Shown piece by piece: positions 35,578-44,645 of a stretch of 64,000 nucleotides of DNA. Source of the stretch: Streptomyces rhizosphaerihabitans (lineage in GTDB: Bacteria; Actinomycetota; Actinomycetes; Streptomycetales; Streptomycetaceae); the NCBI RefSeq assembly GCF_025399795.1, contig NZ_JAODTZ010000008.1:186001-250000 (forward strand), written 5' to 3'. Every line of letters starts with the position of its first letter. The stretch's first letter is position 1. Below the pieces are notes generated by a model that saw nothing but the letters and a program-made list of their open reading frames with translations, had not been told where the DNA came from and searched no databases. A program made the translations under genes and the position numbers.

Positions 35578-37214
35578 GCGGACGACGACGGCCGCGAGCG
35601 CAGAAGAGGCGAGGACGACAGCCGCGCACCCTGCGGACGCGGCTCGTCGTCTCGGCGGTCGCGCTCATCGCCGTGGTCTGCGCCGTGATCGGCACGGTGA
35701 CGACCATCGCGCTGCGCCAGCATCTGTACGCGCAGCTGAAATCGCAGATCACCGACGCCGGCCAGCGGCTCTCGGGTCCCAACCCGCGGGGCGCGAACCC
35801 GGGCGACGGAGGCAAGGATCCCGGCACCTCGAACGGCGGCGGTTCGGCGGGCTCCGCCGACAGCTCCTCCAGCGGCGACCGGCTCCACGCCTTTGTCACC
35901 ATGGGTCCGACCCAGACGAAGACCATAGCGGCCGAGGTCGGCACCGACGGCGGAATCGACAACGCGGTCGTCTCAGCGGACGGGTCCAGCGACAGCGACG
36001 TATTCCCGCGAAATCGGGCGGTCCCGCTCACCACCGCGCAGAAGGCCGGGCTGGCCTCCGTGGCCCAGGACCGCAAGGCGCACACCGTGGACATCCCCGA
36101 CCTGGGCCAGTACTACGTCATGTATATGACCGGTCCTCACGGCAGCTACTACATCGCCCTGCCCACCGAGTCGGTCGACAACACGATCAACAACTTCATC
36201 CTCATCGAGGCGAGCATCACCGGCGCCGGTCTCATCGCCGCCACCATCGCGGGCAGCGTGATCGTCGGCCTCGCCCTGCGCCCCTTGCGCAAGGTCGCCG
36301 CCACCGCCACCCGTGTCTCCGAACTCCCTCTGCACACCGGGGAGGTCACGCTCTACGAGCGGGTCTCCGAGTCCGAGTCCGATCCGCACACCGAGGTCGG
36401 GCAGGTCGGGGCGGCCCTGAACCGCATGCTCGACCACATTCACGGCGCGCTGCACGCGCGGCAGCAGAGCGAGATGCGCGTCCGGCAGTTCGTCGCGGAC
36501 GCCAGTCATGAGCTGCGGACGCCGCTGGCCTCCATCCGCGGGTACGCGGAGCTGACCAGACGAGGCAGGGAGGAGACCGGGCCCGACACCCGGCACGCCC
36601 TCGGGCGGATCGAGTCCGAGGCCAGCCGGATGACGGGGCTGGTGGAGGACCTGCTGCTGCTCGCGCGGCTCGACGCCGGGCGCCCGTTGCAGTACGAGCA
36701 GACCGACCTCGTGCCCTTGGTGATCGACGCCGTGAGCGACGCACGGGCTGCCGGGCGTGCTCACAACTGGCGGCTCGAACTGCCCGAGGAGCCCGCGCTG
36801 GTGTCGGCGGACGCCGCGCGCCTGCAACAGGTCATGGTCAATCTCTTCGCGAACGCCCGCACGCACACCCCACCGGGGACGACCGTCACCGCACGGGTGC
36901 ACCGGCACGGGCCATGGCTGTGCGTGGACGTCCAGGACGACGGACCCGGTATTCCGGCCGATCTGCTGCCCCGCGTCTTCGAGCGGTTCGCGCGAGGCGA
37001 CTCGTCGCGCTCGCGCTCCTCCGGCTCGACCGGTCTCGGGCTCGCCATCGTGCAGGCCGTCGCGGCCGCGCACGGCGGTGCGGTGACCGTGGACAGCGTT
37101 CCCGGCAGGACCGTGTTCACCCTGCATCTGCCCGCGCTCGCGCTCGAAACATCGTGGCAACCGCACTCACAGGCACAGCACAGCGCCACCACATGGGTGC
37201 AACAGGGCGCTTGA
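35574..37214 (+). CDS. Membrane sensor histidine kinase
   Basis: This 546-residue kinase has TM1 at ~22-46, an extracytoplasmic sensor of ~160 residues with a Ser/Gly-rich loop, and TM2 at ~205-230. A HAMP region follows, then HisKA with H312 (DASHELRTPL) and an HATPase domain with NLFANA, DDGPGIP and GLGLAIV boxes. All catalytic motifs are intact. It should sense an envelope signal and phosphorylate the OmpR-type partner encoded just upstream. The C-terminal ~20 residues are unstructured. The next gene follows after 14 bp. Confidence 0.92.
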   Translation: MSGRRRPRAQKRRGRQPRTLRTRLVVSAVALIAVVCAVIGTVTTIALRQHLYAQLKSQITDAGQRLSGPNPRGANPGDGGKDPGTSNGGGSAGSADSSSSGDRLHAFVTMGPTQTKTIAAEVGTDGGIDNAVVSADGSSDSDVFPRNRAVPLTTAQKAGLASVAQDRKAHTVDIPDLGQYYVMYMTGPHGSYYIALPTESVDNTINNFILIEASITGAGLIAATIAGSVIVGLALRPLRKVAATATRVSELPLHTGEVTLYERVSESESDPHTEVGQVGAALNRMLDHIHGALHARQQSEMRVRQFVADASHELRTPLASIRGYAELTRRGREETGPDTRHALGRIESEASRMTGLVEDLLLLARLDAGRPLQYEQTDLVPLVIDAVSDARAAGRAHNWRLELPEEPALVSADAARLQQVMVNLFANARTHTPPGTTVTARVHRHGPWLCVDVQDDGPGIPADLLPRVFERFARGDSSRSRSSGSTGLGLAIVQAVAAAHGGAVTVDSVPGRTVFTLHLPALALETSWQPHSQAQHSATTWVQQGA

Positions 37215-37228
37215 CGAGAGTCGTTCCC

Positions 37229-38710
37229 ATGCGAACCGACTCTTCTCCCGGCAATCTGCCGGCGCGGGAGCACCTCCCGGCCACAGACGCCGGTACGCCT
37301 GTTCTGGACGTAGTGATCCCCGTCTACAACGAGGAGAAGGACCTCCAGCCATGTGTGCTCAGACTGCACGAGCACCTCAAGCGCACGTTCCCGTACGCGT
37401 TCCGCATCACGGTGGCGGACAACGCGTCCACGGACACCACTCCCCTGGTGGCGGCGCGGCTGGCGGCCCGGATCCCGGAGGTCACGTCCTTCCGGCTGGA
37501 GCAGAAAGGCCGCGGCCGGGCGCTGCGGACCGTGTGGTCGGCGTCCGACGCACCGGTCCTCGCGTACATGGACGTGGACCTGTCCACCGATCTGAACGCG
37601 CTGCTGCCGCTGGTGGCCCCGCTGATCTCCGGTCACTCGGACCTGGCGATCGGCTCCCGGCTGTCCCGCTCCTCGCGTGTGGTGCGCGGTGCCAAGCGGG
37701 AGTTCATCAGCCGCACGTACAACCTGATCCTGCGCGGTTCGCTGCAGGCCCGCTTCTCGGACGCGCAGTGCGGCTTCAAGGCGATCCGGCGTGATGTGGC
37801 CCAGGTACTGCTGCCCCTGATCGAGGACACCGGCTGGTTCTTCGACACCGAGATGCTGGTGCTGGCCGAGCGGGCCGGACTGCGCATCCACGAGGTGCCG
37901 GTCGACTGGGTCGACGACCCGGACTCGACCGTCCACATCGTGAAGACCGCGACGGACGACATCAAGGGGGTGTGGCGGGTGGGACGGGCTCTCGCCACCG
38001 GCTCGCTGTCGCTCGACCGGCTCGCGCGGCCCTTCGGGGACGACCCGCGCGACCGCGAACTGACCGACGTACCCAAGGGCCTGGCCCGCCAGCTCGTCGG
38101 CTTCTGCGTCGTGGGCGGCCTGTCCACACTCTTCTACCTGCTGCTCTACAGCGGCTTCCGCTCCTTCTCCGGGTCCCAGGTCGCCAACGCGCTCGCGCTG
38201 CTGGTGTCGGCGGTCGCCAACACGGCCGCCAACCGGCGCCTGACCTTCGGCGTACGCGGCCGGGGCGGCGCCGTCCGGCACCAGGCGCAGGGCCTGGTCG
38301 TCTTCGGCATCGGCCTCGCCCTGACCAGCGGCTCCCTCGCCGCCCTGAACGCGGGGACGAGTGAACCCGCGCACTCCACCGAGCTGGCGGTGCTCATCGC
38401 CGCCAACCTCGCGGCGACCGTGCTGCGCTTCCTGCTCTTCCGCGCCTGGGTCTTCCCCGACCGGCCGGGCGAGGCACCGTCGTCCCCCGTGGTGGCCTCG
38501 CACCAGCCGGCCACGCCGGTCCACCGGACGGCCGGACGGCAGGGCGTGGACGCGTACCCGCCACTGCCGCAGCGCCCGGCGGAGCCCTCGTCCCCGTACG
38601 ACACGGACCGGTTCCGCGCCGATGAGGCCGCGGACCGCTCCTGGCGGGATTCGACCATGCAGTTGCAGGCGGTGCGCCCGCACGATCACGATCCGAGGAA
38701 CCCGCGATGA
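37229..38710 (+). CDS. GT2 polyprenyl-phosphate glycosyltransferase fused to GtrA domain
   Basis: This 493-residue fusion has an N-terminal GT-A domain (~25-270) with VVIPVYNEE and the metal-binding DVD at 115-117, like dolichol-phosphate mannose/glucose synthases. A GtrA-type four-helix membrane domain follows (~290-415) with RFLLFRAWVF. It should make a polyprenyl-phosphate sugar and flip or hold it at the membrane, feeding the GT39 protein encoded next. The ~75-residue C-terminal tail is hydrophilic. The ATG is preceded by GAGAG. It is coupled to the next gene by ATGA. Confidence 0.9.
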   Translation: MRTDSSPGNLPAREHLPATDAGTPVLDVVIPVYNEEKDLQPCVLRLHEHLKRTFPYAFRITVADNASTDTTPLVAARLAARIPEVTSFRLEQKGRGRALRTVWSASDAPVLAYMDVDLSTDLNALLPLVAPLISGHSDLAIGSRLSRSSRVVRGAKREFISRTYNLILRGSLQARFSDAQCGFKAIRRDVAQVLLPLIEDTGWFFDTEMLVLAERAGLRIHEVPVDWVDDPDSTVHIVKTATDDIKGVWRVGRALATGSLSLDRLARPFGDDPRDRELTDVPKGLARQLVGFCVVGGLSTLFYLLLYSGFRSFSGSQVANALALLVSAVANTAANRRLTFGVRGRGGAVRHQAQGLVVFGIGLALTSGSLAALNAGTSEPAHSTELAVLIAANLAATVLRFLLFRAWVFPDRPGEAPSSPVVASHQPATPVHRTAGRQGVDAYPPLPQRPAEPSSPYDTDRFRADEAADRSWRDSTMQLQAVRPHDHDPRNPR

Positions 38711-41016
38711 CGACGCAGCCCGACACGAGCGCCGGTGCCGGTACCGGTATGAGCACCCGTACGAGCACCGACAGCAGCGCCGATACGAGTACGAGCCGCG
38801 GCCCCGGTCAGGGCTGGGGGCCGCCCGCCTCGACGCCTCCCCCGGAGCAGGCCCCGCCCGCGGTCGCCCCGGGGGCCGGTGAACCGGAGCAGCCCTTCTT
38901 CCGGCGGGCCTGGAGAGGCCGGCCGGAGGACCCGCGCTGGGCGCGCCCCGCCTTCCTCGGTCTGCTGCTCGCGACCGCGGTGCTGTACCTGTACGACCTG
39001 AGCGCCTCCGGGTACGCCAACTCCTTCTACTCCGCGGCCGTACAGGCCGGCAGCCAGAGCTGGAAGGCCTTCTTCTTCGGCTCGCTCGACTCGGCCAACG
39101 CCATCACCGTCGACAAGCCCCCGGCCTCGCTGTGGCCGATGGCCCTGTCGGTACGGATCTTCGGTCTCAGCTCCTGGGCGATCCTCGTCCCCGAGGTGCT
39201 CATGGGTGTGGCCACGGTCGGGGTCCTGTACGCGGCCCTGCGCCGCCGGTTCAGCCCTGCGGCCGGTCTGATCGCGGGGGCGGTGTTCGCGCTCACCCCC
39301 GTCGCCGCGCTGATGTTCCGGTTCAACAACCCGGACGCGATGCTCGCGCTGCTCATGACAGTCACGGTCTACTGCGTGATCCGCGGTCTGGAGGACGGCC
39401 GCACGAAGTGGCTTCTCTGGGCGGGCGGCGCGGTCGGCCTCGCCTTCCTCGCCAAGACGCTCCAGGCCTTCCTGATCCTGCCGCCGCTGGCCGTGCTGTA
39501 CGCGGTCTGCGCGCCGGTGGCGGTGCGGAAGCGGTTCACGCAGCTGGGCCTCTCGGCGGTCGCGACGGCCGTCGCCGGCGGCTGGTGGGTCGCGATCGTC
39601 GAACTGTGGCCGGCGTCCTCCCGCCCGTACATCGGCGGCTCGCAGAACAACTCCTTCCTGGAGCTGACCTTCGGCTACAACGGCCTCGGCCGCATCAACG
39701 GCGACGAGACCGGAAGTGTCGGCGGTGGCGGTGGTGGCGGCACCGGGATGTGGGGCGAGACCGGCTGGAACCGGATGTTCAACTCCGAGATCGGCAGCCA
39801 GATCTCGTGGCTGCTGCCGGCGGCCCTGATCCTGCTGGTGGCCGGCCTCGTCCTCACCCGGAAGGCGAAGCGGACCGACCTGGCCCGCGGCTCCTTCCTC
39901 GCCTGGGGCGGCGCGCTGCTGATGACCACGCTGGTCTTCAGCTACATGGCCGGCATCTTCCACCAGTACTACACGGTGGCCCTGGCCCCCTACATCGCCG
40001 CCGTGGTCGGCATGGGCGCGACGATGCTGTGGGAGGAGCGGGGCAAGGTGTGGGCGTCGCTCGTCCTCGCCGGTTCGGTCACCGCGGCCGCGGTCTGGGG
40101 GTATGTCCTCCTCAACCGCACCTCCGACTACCTGCCGTGGCTCAAGTGGCTGGTCCTCGTCGGCGGTCTGGCCGGCGCGCTCGGCCTGATCTTCGCGGGC
40201 AGGCTGGGCAGGCGACTCGCCCTCGGGGCGGTCGGGCTGAGCTTCGTGGCCTCGGTCGCGGGTCCGGCGGCGTACACGCTCTCCACGGTGAACACGGGGC
40301 ACACCGGCTCCATCGTGACGGCCGGTCCGGCCGGGGCGAGCATGATGGGCGGCCGGGGCGGCGGTCCCGGTGCCGGCGGTGGCATGCGGGGCGGGTTCCC
40401 CGGCGGCGGCCAGAACCAGCAGAACGGCAACGGCAACGGCACTACGCAGAACGGGCAGCAGGGCGGCGGCATGGGCCAGCCCCCGACGGGCGGCACCGGT
40501 GGCTTCCCCGGCCAGAACCAGCAGGGCAACGGCACCCCCCAGGGCCAGAACCAGCAGGGTGGCATGCCCGGCGGCGGTATGGGTGGTGGCATGGGAGGCG
40601 GTGGCGGTGCCGGCGGACTGCTCAACGGCGCGACGGTCGGCTCCGCGGCCAAGACGCTGCTGTCGAAGAACGCGGGGGACTACACCTGGGCGGCCGCCGC
40701 GGTCGGTTCCCAGAACTCCGCGAGCTACCAACTGGCCACCGGCAAGCCGGTGATGGCGATCGGCGGCTTCAACGGCACCGACCCGTCCCCGACCCTGGCC
40801 CAGTTCAAGAAGTACGTGACGGACGGCAAGATCCACTACTTCATCTCGAGCGGCGGCGCGGGCGGCGGAATGGGTGGTGGCATGGACGGCGGCGGAAGCT
40901 CCGGCACCACGTCCAGCTCCTCGCGGATCAGCTCGTGGGTGACGGCCAACTTCAAGAAGGTGACGGCTGGTTCGGCCACCTTCTACGACCTGACGCAGCC
41001 GACGAGCGGCAGCTGA
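38707..41016 (+). CDS. GT39/ArnT-like membrane glycosyltransferase with Gly/Gln-rich segment
   Basis: This 769-residue protein has a hydrophilic N-terminus (~75 residues), about ten membrane helices (~80-525) and motifs of the PMT/ArnT superfamily (DKPPASLWPMALSVR, FRFNNPDAML). A Gly/Gln/Asn-rich extracytoplasmic stretch follows (~540-640), then a compact C-terminal domain (ATGKPVMAIGGFNGTDP...FKKYVTDGKIHYFI). Together with the preceding GT2-GtrA protein it resembles the YkcC-YkcB pair of Bacillus: one makes the lipid-linked sugar, the other transfers it outside the membrane. The acceptor is unknown. A strong hairpin follows. Confidence 0.88.
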   Translation: MTTQPDTSAGAGTGMSTRTSTDSSADTSTSRGPGQGWGPPASTPPPEQAPPAVAPGAGEPEQPFFRRAWRGRPEDPRWARPAFLGLLLATAVLYLYDLSASGYANSFYSAAVQAGSQSWKAFFFGSLDSANAITVDKPPASLWPMALSVRIFGLSSWAILVPEVLMGVATVGVLYAALRRRFSPAAGLIAGAVFALTPVAALMFRFNNPDAMLALLMTVTVYCVIRGLEDGRTKWLLWAGGAVGLAFLAKTLQAFLILPPLAVLYAVCAPVAVRKRFTQLGLSAVATAVAGGWWVAIVELWPASSRPYIGGSQNNSFLELTFGYNGLGRINGDETGSVGGGGGGGTGMWGETGWNRMFNSEIGSQISWLLPAALILLVAGLVLTRKAKRTDLARGSFLAWGGALLMTTLVFSYMAGIFHQYYTVALAPYIAAVVGMGATMLWEERGKVWASLVLAGSVTAAAVWGYVLLNRTSDYLPWLKWLVLVGGLAGALGLIFAGRLGRRLALGAVGLSFVASVAGPAAYTLSTVNTGHTGSIVTAGPAGASMMGGRGGGPGAGGGMRGGFPGGGQNQQNGNGNGTTQNGQQGGGMGQPPTGGTGGFPGQNQQGNGTPQGQNQQGGMPGGGMGGGMGGGGGAGGLLNGATVGSAAKTLLSKNAGDYTWAAAAVGSQNSASYQLATGKPVMAIGGFNGTDPSPTLAQFKKYVTDGKIHYFISSGGAGGGMGGGMDGGGSSGTTSSSSRISSWVTANFKKVTAGSATFYDLTQPTSGS

Positions 41017-41044
41017 CCGGCAGTCGGCCGAGGGTTCTGTGGAC

Positions 41045-41083
41045 GGGCGGTGGCCCGGAGCTTTTCGCTCCGGGCCACCGCCC
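41045..41083 (+). terminator. Hairpin terminator of the glycosyltransferase operon
   Basis: Perfect 17-bp arms (GGGCGGTGGCCCGGAGC and complement) with a TTTTC loop are followed by TTT. Confidence 0.88.
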
Positions 41084-41209
41084 TTTCGCAGTGGCTGTTT
41101 CGGACGGAGTCCGAGCCGTGTCCGTGGAGTGCCCGCTTAGCATCATCGAGGAGGGTGGACCGGGGAGTTCCGGGACGCTCGGTGGTTCGAGTTCCGAGGA
41201 AGGTGCGCC

Positions 41210-41983
41210 ATGGTGAGGGCAGCCGACAGGGCGAAACGACCGACGCGGACCAGTGTCTGGCTGGAAGGAAAGGCACCCCGTGGCGGGTCCGCCCGGGGCG
41301 GTGGCCAGCCGTCCGGGCTCGACCGGGAGCGGATCACCGGGGTCACGGTGCGGTTGCTGGACGCGGAGGGTCTGGCGAAGTTCTCCATGCGGCGGCTGGC
41401 GGCGGAGCTGAACGTCACGGCGATGTCCGTGTACTGGTACGTCGACACCAAGGACGATCTGCTGGAGCTCGCGCTCGACGCCGTTTTCGGTGAACTGGAG
41501 CTGCCGGAAGCCGAGTCGGAGGAGGGCTGGCGGGATCAGCTGCGGGCGCTGGCCGTCGGGTACCGGGCGCTGCTGGTGCGCCACCCGTGGGTGTCGACGC
41601 TGATCGGGAACTTCCTGAACATCGGGCCGTGTTCCACGGAGTTCTCGCTGCGCGTACAGGAGGTGATCCGGAACACGCGGATGCCGGCGCACGGCCAGAT
41701 GGGGGCGATGTCGGCGGTGTTCCAGTTCGTGTACGGGTTCGGGACGATCGAGGGGCACTTCGTGCAGCGGTGCGCCGCGGCGGGGATTTCGCAGGACGAG
41801 TACTTCCGGCAGGCCATGAGCAGCATCAGCGAACAGCCGGAGTTCGCCGCGCACTTCGAGGGCGCGGCGGATCTCATGGAGGCGCGGGGTGGGGACACCG
41901 TGTCGGAGATGCGGGAGCGGGACTTCGGGTTCGCGCTGGAGCTGCTGATCGCGGGGATCGAGGCGATGGTGGCACGGGGCTGA
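41210..41983 (+). CDS. TetR/AcrR-family regulator
   Basis: This 257-residue protein has a basic, Gly-rich N-terminal extension of ~35 residues and a TetR DNA-binding domain (LDRERITGVTVRLLDAEGLAKFSMRRLAAELNVTAMSVYWYV at ~36-80). A TetR_C-type ligand domain with FVYGFGTIEGHF follows. GAGGAAGG precedes the ATG. The target is unknown; no gene lies divergently within 200 bp other than the glycosyltransferase operon end, so it may regulate itself or distant genes. Confidence 0.9.
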   Translation: MVRAADRAKRPTRTSVWLEGKAPRGGSARGGGQPSGLDRERITGVTVRLLDAEGLAKFSMRRLAAELNVTAMSVYWYVDTKDDLLELALDAVFGELELPEAESEEGWRDQLRALAVGYRALLVRHPWVSTLIGNFLNIGPCSTEFSLRVQEVIRNTRMPAHGQMGAMSAVFQFVYGFGTIEGHFVQRCAAAGISQDEYFRQAMSSISEQPEFAAHFEGAADLMEARGGDTVSEMRERDFGFALELLIAGIEAMVARG

Positions 41984-42132
41984 GCCCGCGCCGCGCTCGC
42001 GCTTGCTTCTGCCGGGAAGATTCAGCCCCTCCGGCGTTCGAGGAGCCGGGGTCCGGGGCGCAGCCCCAGGACGGGACGGGTAGGGGCGGAGGGGGCGAAG
42101 AAAAGGGGTTGGACCGGCCGGGCGGGGTCCCG

Positions 42133-42603
<471 letters not shown>

Positions 42604-42615
42604 GCGATCAGCCTA

Positions 42616-42841
42616 AGGGCTGTCCTGTAATCCCCGGTGGATCAGCGCGCGGCGTCAGATGCTGGGGGCCCCTCCCACGCCTTTCGGGCTGTGGGGGAGC
42701 ATCGCAAGGCGGAGGGTCGTCCTCATACTGGGCGTATTCGGGCGATCCGACAACGCGGCGTGGGGGTCCCCCCTGCTCGAAGAGCTTGGGGGAGTGCCGT
42801 AGCTGTCGTCGTGCGCCCGCCGGGGATTACGGGACAGCCCT
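42616..42841 (-). mobile_element. MITE-like element, copy 2
   Basis: A 226-bp element, inverted relative to copy 1 at 13117-13341, differs by two substitutions and one single-base indel. It is flanked by TA on both sides (42614-42615, 42842-42843). The near identity implies recent movement or ongoing gene conversion. No transposase is encoded. Confidence 0.87.
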
Positions 42842-43001
42842 TAAGGCCGGGTACGGCTCGGTCGCCCGCGGGCCGGGCCGGTGGGCGGCACCCGACCCCA
42901 TCGGAGCAGCTAAAGTGCTCTTCGTCCTGTGCTCGCAGTCAGGAATGTGCTGCGGAGCTCTCCTGCGCATGGCCGTTTGGCCGTGCATGCCGAAGAGGTT
43001 C

Positions 43002-43715
43002 GTGGTGGCTGCGTACGAGTTTTCTGAATTGCCCCGCTATGCAACGGGTTTTGAGCTGGCCGAAAGCCTCACGGTCGTCGCTCGGCAGCTGCACGAGACA
43101 TCGAGTCCCGAGGCCACCCTGCGCACCGCCGTCCGGCTGGCTGTGCACATCCTGCCGGGCGCCGAGCACGCCGGGATCTCCGTCATCGAGCACAAGGCCC
43201 AACGGCAGTCCCTGGCCTGGACGGACGAGGTCGTGCGCAGTGCCGACGCGCTGAACGCGGGCCGCGAGCATCACCCGTACTGGAGCCGGCTGTGGACGGC
43301 GCCGGTGGCCCGGATCGAGGACAGCGCCTCGGCGGACGGGGACGGGGACCGCGCGCTGTCAGGGCTTGGGCTGAGGTCCGTGCTGTCGCTGCGGTTGCGG
43401 GCCGACCGGCGCCGGCTGACCGTCCTGACGGCGTACGCGAGGGAGCCCCGTGTCTTCGACGAGTCCGCCACCCGGATAGGCCGGCTGTTCACCGCGCACG
43501 TCGGCATCGCGCTGGACTCGGCGACCCTGCGCGAACAGCTCACCGAGGCGATGCGCACCCGGGATCTGATCGGACAGGCCACCGGCATCCTCATGGAGCG
43601 GCTCGACATCGACGCGTCCGAGGCCTTCGCCAGCCTCGTACGGACCTCCCAGCGGGAGAACGTCAAGCTCCGTGACCTGGCCCGACGGATCGTGGACGCC
43701 GGCGAGAGCGAGTAG
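43002..43715 (+). CDS. GAF-ANTAR RNA-binding regulator
   Basis: This protein of about 237 residues has a GAF domain (~30-170: HILPGAEHAGISVIEH...LFTAHVGIAL) and a C-terminal ANTAR domain (MRTRDLIGQATGILMERLDIDASEAFASLVRTSQ...), which binds hairpin RNA and antiterminates transcription. The start is uncertain: the GTG here has AAGAGG three bases upstream, and ATG codons at 42969 and 42987 are in frame. The upstream MITE extends the open frame artificially. The regulated transcript is not apparent nearby. Confidence 0.85.
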   Translation: MVAAYEFSELPRYATGFELAESLTVVARQLHETSSPEATLRTAVRLAVHILPGAEHAGISVIEHKAQRQSLAWTDEVVRSADALNAGREHHPYWSRLWTAPVARIEDSASADGDGDRALSGLGLRSVLSLRLRADRRRLTVLTAYAREPRVFDESATRIGRLFTAHVGIALDSATLREQLTEAMRTRDLIGQATGILMERLDIDASEAFASLVRTSQRENVKLRDLARRIVDAGESE

Positions 43716-43730
43716 CCGGGTGAGGCGTGC

Positions 43731-44552
43731 TCACGCTGCCGGCAGCGACTCCCCCTGTACCGCCTGGATGTCCAGTTCCACCTTCAAGGTCGTACCGATG
43801 GCGGAGATACCCGCCTGGACGACCTGGTTGTAGTGCAGGGCGAAGTCCTCGCGGTGGAGTTCCGCGGTCGCGCGGAACGCGGCGCGGGTGCCGCCCCAGG
43901 GGTCGGCGCCGGTGCCGAGGTAGGCCAGGTCCAGGTCGACGGGACGTACGACACCGTGCAGGGTGAGATCGCCGTGCACGGTCCACCGGTCGGGGCCGGC
44001 CGGTGTCAGGTCCGTGGAGCGGTAGGTGAGCAGCGGGTACTTCTCCACGTCCAGGAAGTCCGGTGACCTCAGATGTCCGTCGCGCATGCCGTTGCCGGTG
44101 TCGATGGAGACGGCCGTGATCGTCGCCTCCACACGGGACTTGGCCACCTCGTCGGGGGCGATCTCGATACGGCCCGCGAAGTCCGTGAAGCGGCCGTGCA
44201 CGCTGGAGATGCCCAGGTGCTGGGCGACCACGCCGATCGAGGAGTGCGCCGGGTCGATGGTCCACGGTCCGGGCGGGGGCAGCTCGGTGCCGCCCCGGCG
44301 GGCCAGTGTCACCTGGCCGACCTCGGCACGGCCGGCCGCCGTGACGATCGCGCCGGCCGCGGTGGGCGCGTACCCGAGCGCGGTCACGATCACCGTGTAG
44401 GCGCCCGGCGCGAGGTTCGTGGTGTCGTGCACGGCTCCGTCGGTGTCCGCCTCGGCCCGCAGCACCTGCGCGCCGGTCGAGTCGGTCACCGTGACGACCG
44501 CGTGCGACACGGCCCAGCCGTCCCGCGTACGGATCTTCGCGGTCAGTCCCAT
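43731..44552 (-). CDS. YceI-like protein with N-terminal carboxypeptidase-regulatory-like domain
   Basis: This 273-residue protein has a Ig-like/CarboxypepD_reg module at ~1-85 (DGAVHDTTNLAPGAYTVIVTALGY) and a YceI lipocalin-like domain at ~95-270 (WTIDPAHSSIGVVAQHLGISSVHGRF, DVEKYPLLTYRSTDL). YceI proteins bind polyisoprenoids in a long barrel. No signal peptide is present, so it is probably cytosolic. AAGGAG precedes the ATG. The neighbouring MFS transporter carries several of the same beta-modules, suggesting a functional link. Stop and MFS gene are separated by an ~90-bp spacer containing an inverted repeat of CGCGC. Confidence 0.88.
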   Translation of the reverse strand: MGLTAKIRTRDGWAVSHAVVTVTDSTGAQVLRAEADTDGAVHDTTNLAPGAYTVIVTALGYAPTAAGAIVTAAGRAEVGQVTLARRGGTELPPPGPWTIDPAHSSIGVVAQHLGISSVHGRFTDFAGRIEIAPDEVAKSRVEATITAVSIDTGNGMRDGHLRSPDFLDVEKYPLLTYRSTDLTPAGPDRWTVHGDLTLHGVVRPVDLDLAYLGTGADPWGGTRAAFRATAELHREDFALHYNQVVQAGISAIGTTLKVELDIQAVQGESLPAA

Positions 44553-44645
44553 GGCAGTTACTCCTTGCGATGAAGCAAATGAAACCGGCCCGTGGGGGGC
44601 GCGCCTCCGCTCAGAGCGCGCGCACCCCACGGGCCGGGGCTCGGA

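Noticed and set aside
36761..38689. 642-residue minus-strand open frame
   Set aside because: It is antisense to the kinase and GT2-GtrA genes, whose motifs are unambiguous.
38686..40836. 716-residue minus-strand open frame
   Set aside because: It is antisense to the GT39 gene; composition is His/Arg/Asp-rich as expected for a shadow.
41984..42132. Mobile element in the spacer after the TetR gene
   Set aside because: The CGGCGTTCGAGGAGCCGGGG phrase is a short GC-rich intergenic sequence type often seen in Streptomyces; no ends or target duplication are visible.
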